From positions 1 to 64,000 of the forward strand of contig CAWCAW010000004.1 in assembly GCA_963793645.1 (NCBI GenBank): a stretch of 64,000 nucleotides of DNA, read 5' to 3'. This DNA is from CAWCAW01 sp963793645 (GTDB taxonomy: Bacteria > Actinomycetota > Acidimicrobiia > Acidimicrobiales > UBA8190). Below the pieces are notes generated by a model. It did not search any database, had not been told where the DNA came from, and saw only the letters and a program-made list of their open reading frames with translations. A program made the translations under genes and the position numbers. Numbering within the stretch: position 1 is the stretch's first letter; every line of letters begins with the position of its first letter. Positions 62,359 through 64,000 of this stretch are shown piece after piece.

Positions 62359-64000
62359 ATGAGCGTCGAGGTCGCCGCTCCACCTTTGGAGAAACCGGCT
62401 GCCATCACCAAAGACACACGCGTCGCCCCACCCTTGGCGGCGGCCGCGTTCTTCGCGGTGGCGGTGGCCTGCATCGTGGTGGCTCCGAGCATCGCCGGGC
62501 ACCGAGACCGCGCCGCCGAGCTCGTCCGGGCCGGGGTCGTGCTGGTCTTCGTACTCGCCGGTGCCATGGCCGCCCTGCGGCGCCCCGATGAGCGCCAGGG
62601 AACCTTGGTGCTGTGGAGCAGCGCGTTGGGCGCGTTGGCCACCTTGGGGGCGGCCATCGTGGCGGCCCATGGCGCCGCTCATCTCGGCACCACCACAGGC
62701 CCGGCCCCATGGCTCGTCGACGCCGCCCGCTTCGCCGAGCCCATGGGCCTCGCCCTGCTCCCCGTAGGTGTGATGCACGTCCTGTTGGGCATTCCCGACG
62801 GCAGCTGTTTGTGGAGCCGGCGGGCCATCTTGGGCGGCTACGTCGTCGGCGCCGCTATTGGCATCGCCATGTGGACACAACGGCCCGCGTTGCGGCTGTG
62901 GCCCATCACGGCAGAGGCCCTGATCGCCGGCGTGATCGGCGTGGCGGGATCGCAGCGCCGCTACGCCCGGTCCAAAGGCCTCGAACGCCGGCGCCTGCAA
63001 TGGTTCGGGTGGGCCGTGGCCCTGGCCGTCGAGGTCTTGTTCGTCTCTTTGGCGCTGCGCCTCTTGTGGGGATGGCCGACACGCCTCGCGCTGGTAGCCG
63101 CGATGGCCGCACTGCCGCTGGCTATCGCGGTGGGTCTCGGCAGCTCGCGTCGGTTTGCGGGCCGCATCGACCGGCTGCTGGCGCACACGGTGTCGCTGGC
63201 CGGCCTCACGGTGGTGGTGCTGGGCGCGTACGTCGTGATCGTCGTCGGCTTGGGCCACACGCCGTCACACGAGCAACGATCCCTGTTGGCCCTGTCGATG
63301 GTCGCCGCCGCCGTGGCCGCCCTTCTCTACGGGCCGGCGCGTCATCGACTGACGCAGTACGCCAACCGCATCGTCTACGGAGAGCGCGAAGCACCCGACG
63401 CCGTGCTGCGTACCTTCGGCAGCCGGCTGTCGCGGGCCATTCCCATGGACGAATTGCTCTTGCAAGTGGCCGAATCTCTCCGCAAGACCCTCAGCCTGGC
63501 CGCCGCCGAGGTGTGGACGGGATCAGGCGGCCGACTCGAGCGGACGGTGTCGGTCCCCGACGTCCCGCTCAAAAGCCTCACCCTCAGCGGCGAGGAGGAG
63601 CAGGTCGTGGCCCACTCGGGCATCAACGGCACCGCCTGGGTAGAGATCTGGTTGCCTTCACTGCTCGCTGGACGCGAGGACGCCGTTGTGCGGGTGGCAC
63701 CGACTACGCACTCGGGCAAGGTGCTCGGCCTCATCGTCGCCGTACGCCCGGCCGGCAGCGACCCGTTCACCGCCGATGATGACTCGATGCTCACCGAGCT
63801 GGCGCGCCAGGTGGCCCTGGCCCTGCACAACGTCGAGCTCGACTCCGCCCTGCAGGAATCGCTTGACGAGGTCCGACGCCAAGCCGAGCAGCTCCAGGAA
63901 TCCCGAGCCCGCATCGTGGCGGCATCGGACGCGGCGCGTCGCCAGATCGAACGGAACCTGCACGACGGCGCTCAGCAACACTTGGTGGCGTTGGCCGTCA
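62359..64000 (+). CDS. NarL-class sensor histidine kinase, 3' end outside window
   Basis: At least 547 residues are in the window. Residues 20-320 hold about nine hydrophobic helices with short loops; a GAF-like domain follows (about 345-495), then a coiled coil and the HisKA_3 dimerisation helix with the phospho-His in ERNLHDGAQQHLVAL near the edge. The ATPase domain lies beyond 64000. It starts 4 nt after the ABC ATPase gene. HisKA_3 kinases pair with NarL-type receivers, so the cyclase-regulator upstream is its natural partner. Confidence 0.87.
   Translation, partial: MSVEVAAPPLEKPAAITKDTRVAPPLAAAAFFAVAVACIVVAPSIAGHRDRAAELVRAGVVLVFVLAGAMAALRRPDERQGTLVLWSSALGALATLGAAIVAAHGAAHLGTTTGPAPWLVDAARFAEPMGLALLPVGVMHVLLGIPDGSCLWSRRAILGGYVVGAAIGIAMWTQRPALRLWPITAEALIAGVIGVAGSQRRYARSKGLERRRLQWFGWAVALAVEVLFVSLALRLLWGWPTRLALVAAMAALPLAIAVGLGSSRRFAGRIDRLLAHTVSLAGLTVVVLGAYVVIVVGLGHTPSHEQRSLLALSMVAAAVAALLYGPARHRLTQYANRIVYGEREAPDAVLRTFGSRLSRAIPMDELLLQVAESLRKTLSLAAAEVWTGSGGRLERTVSVPDVPLKSLTLSGEEEQVVAHSGINGTAWVEIWLPSLLAGREDAVVRVAPTTHSGKVLGLIVAVRPAGSDPFTADDDSMLTELARQVALALHNVELDSALQESLDEVRRQAEQLQESRARIVAASDAARRQIERNLHDGAQQHLVALAV

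Overview
The window is GC-rich, with frequent GTG/TTG starts, F420-type oxidoreductase, DHA2 exporters, a mycobacterial-style ATP-grasp/alpha-E/transglutaminase locus, LAxTG-type anchoring and 'DGGVFAFGDA' repeat proteins. Together these point to an actinobacterium, most likely class Acidimicrobiia. That placement is inferred from gene families, not from a marker gene. I see no phage, plasmid, CRISPR array or integrase. The only mobile elements are two identical ISL3-type insertion sequences.

Layout. 1-10.3 kb: two IS copies in the same orientation flank tRNA-Val, a PhyH-type dioxygenase, a peroxiredoxin-PrsW pair, a GH5 glycosidase, a D,D-carboxypeptidase and a lipoprotein with a duplicated four-cysteine domain. 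The second IS splits a small exported-protein gene and ends beside tRNA-Cys. 10.3-24 kb: glycosyltransferase, GlnD, L,D-transpeptidase, a minus-strand run (membrane protein, LLM oxidoreductase, crotonase, MarC), DoxX-like protein, DHA2 exporter, methyltransferase, GH76 enzyme and alpha/beta hydrolase. 24-38.5 kb: a region rich in alkaline-phosphatase-superfamily hydrolases (three sulfatase-type genes and one AcpA/PLC-type phosphoesterase), with a TetR/NmrA pair read divergently from one sulfatase operon, two exported low-complexity proteins, a cupin, a lone receiver and a PhnZ-like HD oxygenase coupled to the third sulfatase-type gene. 38.5-49 kb: GH13 enzyme, a periplasmic binding protein, glyA behind a ZTP riboswitch, the ATP-grasp plus alpha-E/transglutaminase locus, and an RpiR regulator facing a membrane protein. 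49-60 kb: MarR plus exporter, dienelactone hydrolase, PIG-V-like mannosyltransferase, an LAFTG surface protein, an S53 protease and an amidase. 60.3-64 kb: a response regulator fused to a class III cyclase, an ABC ATPase and a NarL-class histidine kinase that runs off the end.

Two cross-cutting observations matter to any user. First, six genes carry seven single-nucleotide frameshifts, each with intact homologous coding on both sides. Either the assembly has indel errors or many accessory genes are freshly broken. Second, several genes appear leaderless, with a -10 hexamer 5-7 nt before the start codon. The most interesting biology is the phosphonate-type operon (36.6-38.5 kb), the phosphorelay-to-cyclic-nucleotide module at the right end, the ZTP riboswitch and the hairpin enclosing the transposase start codon.
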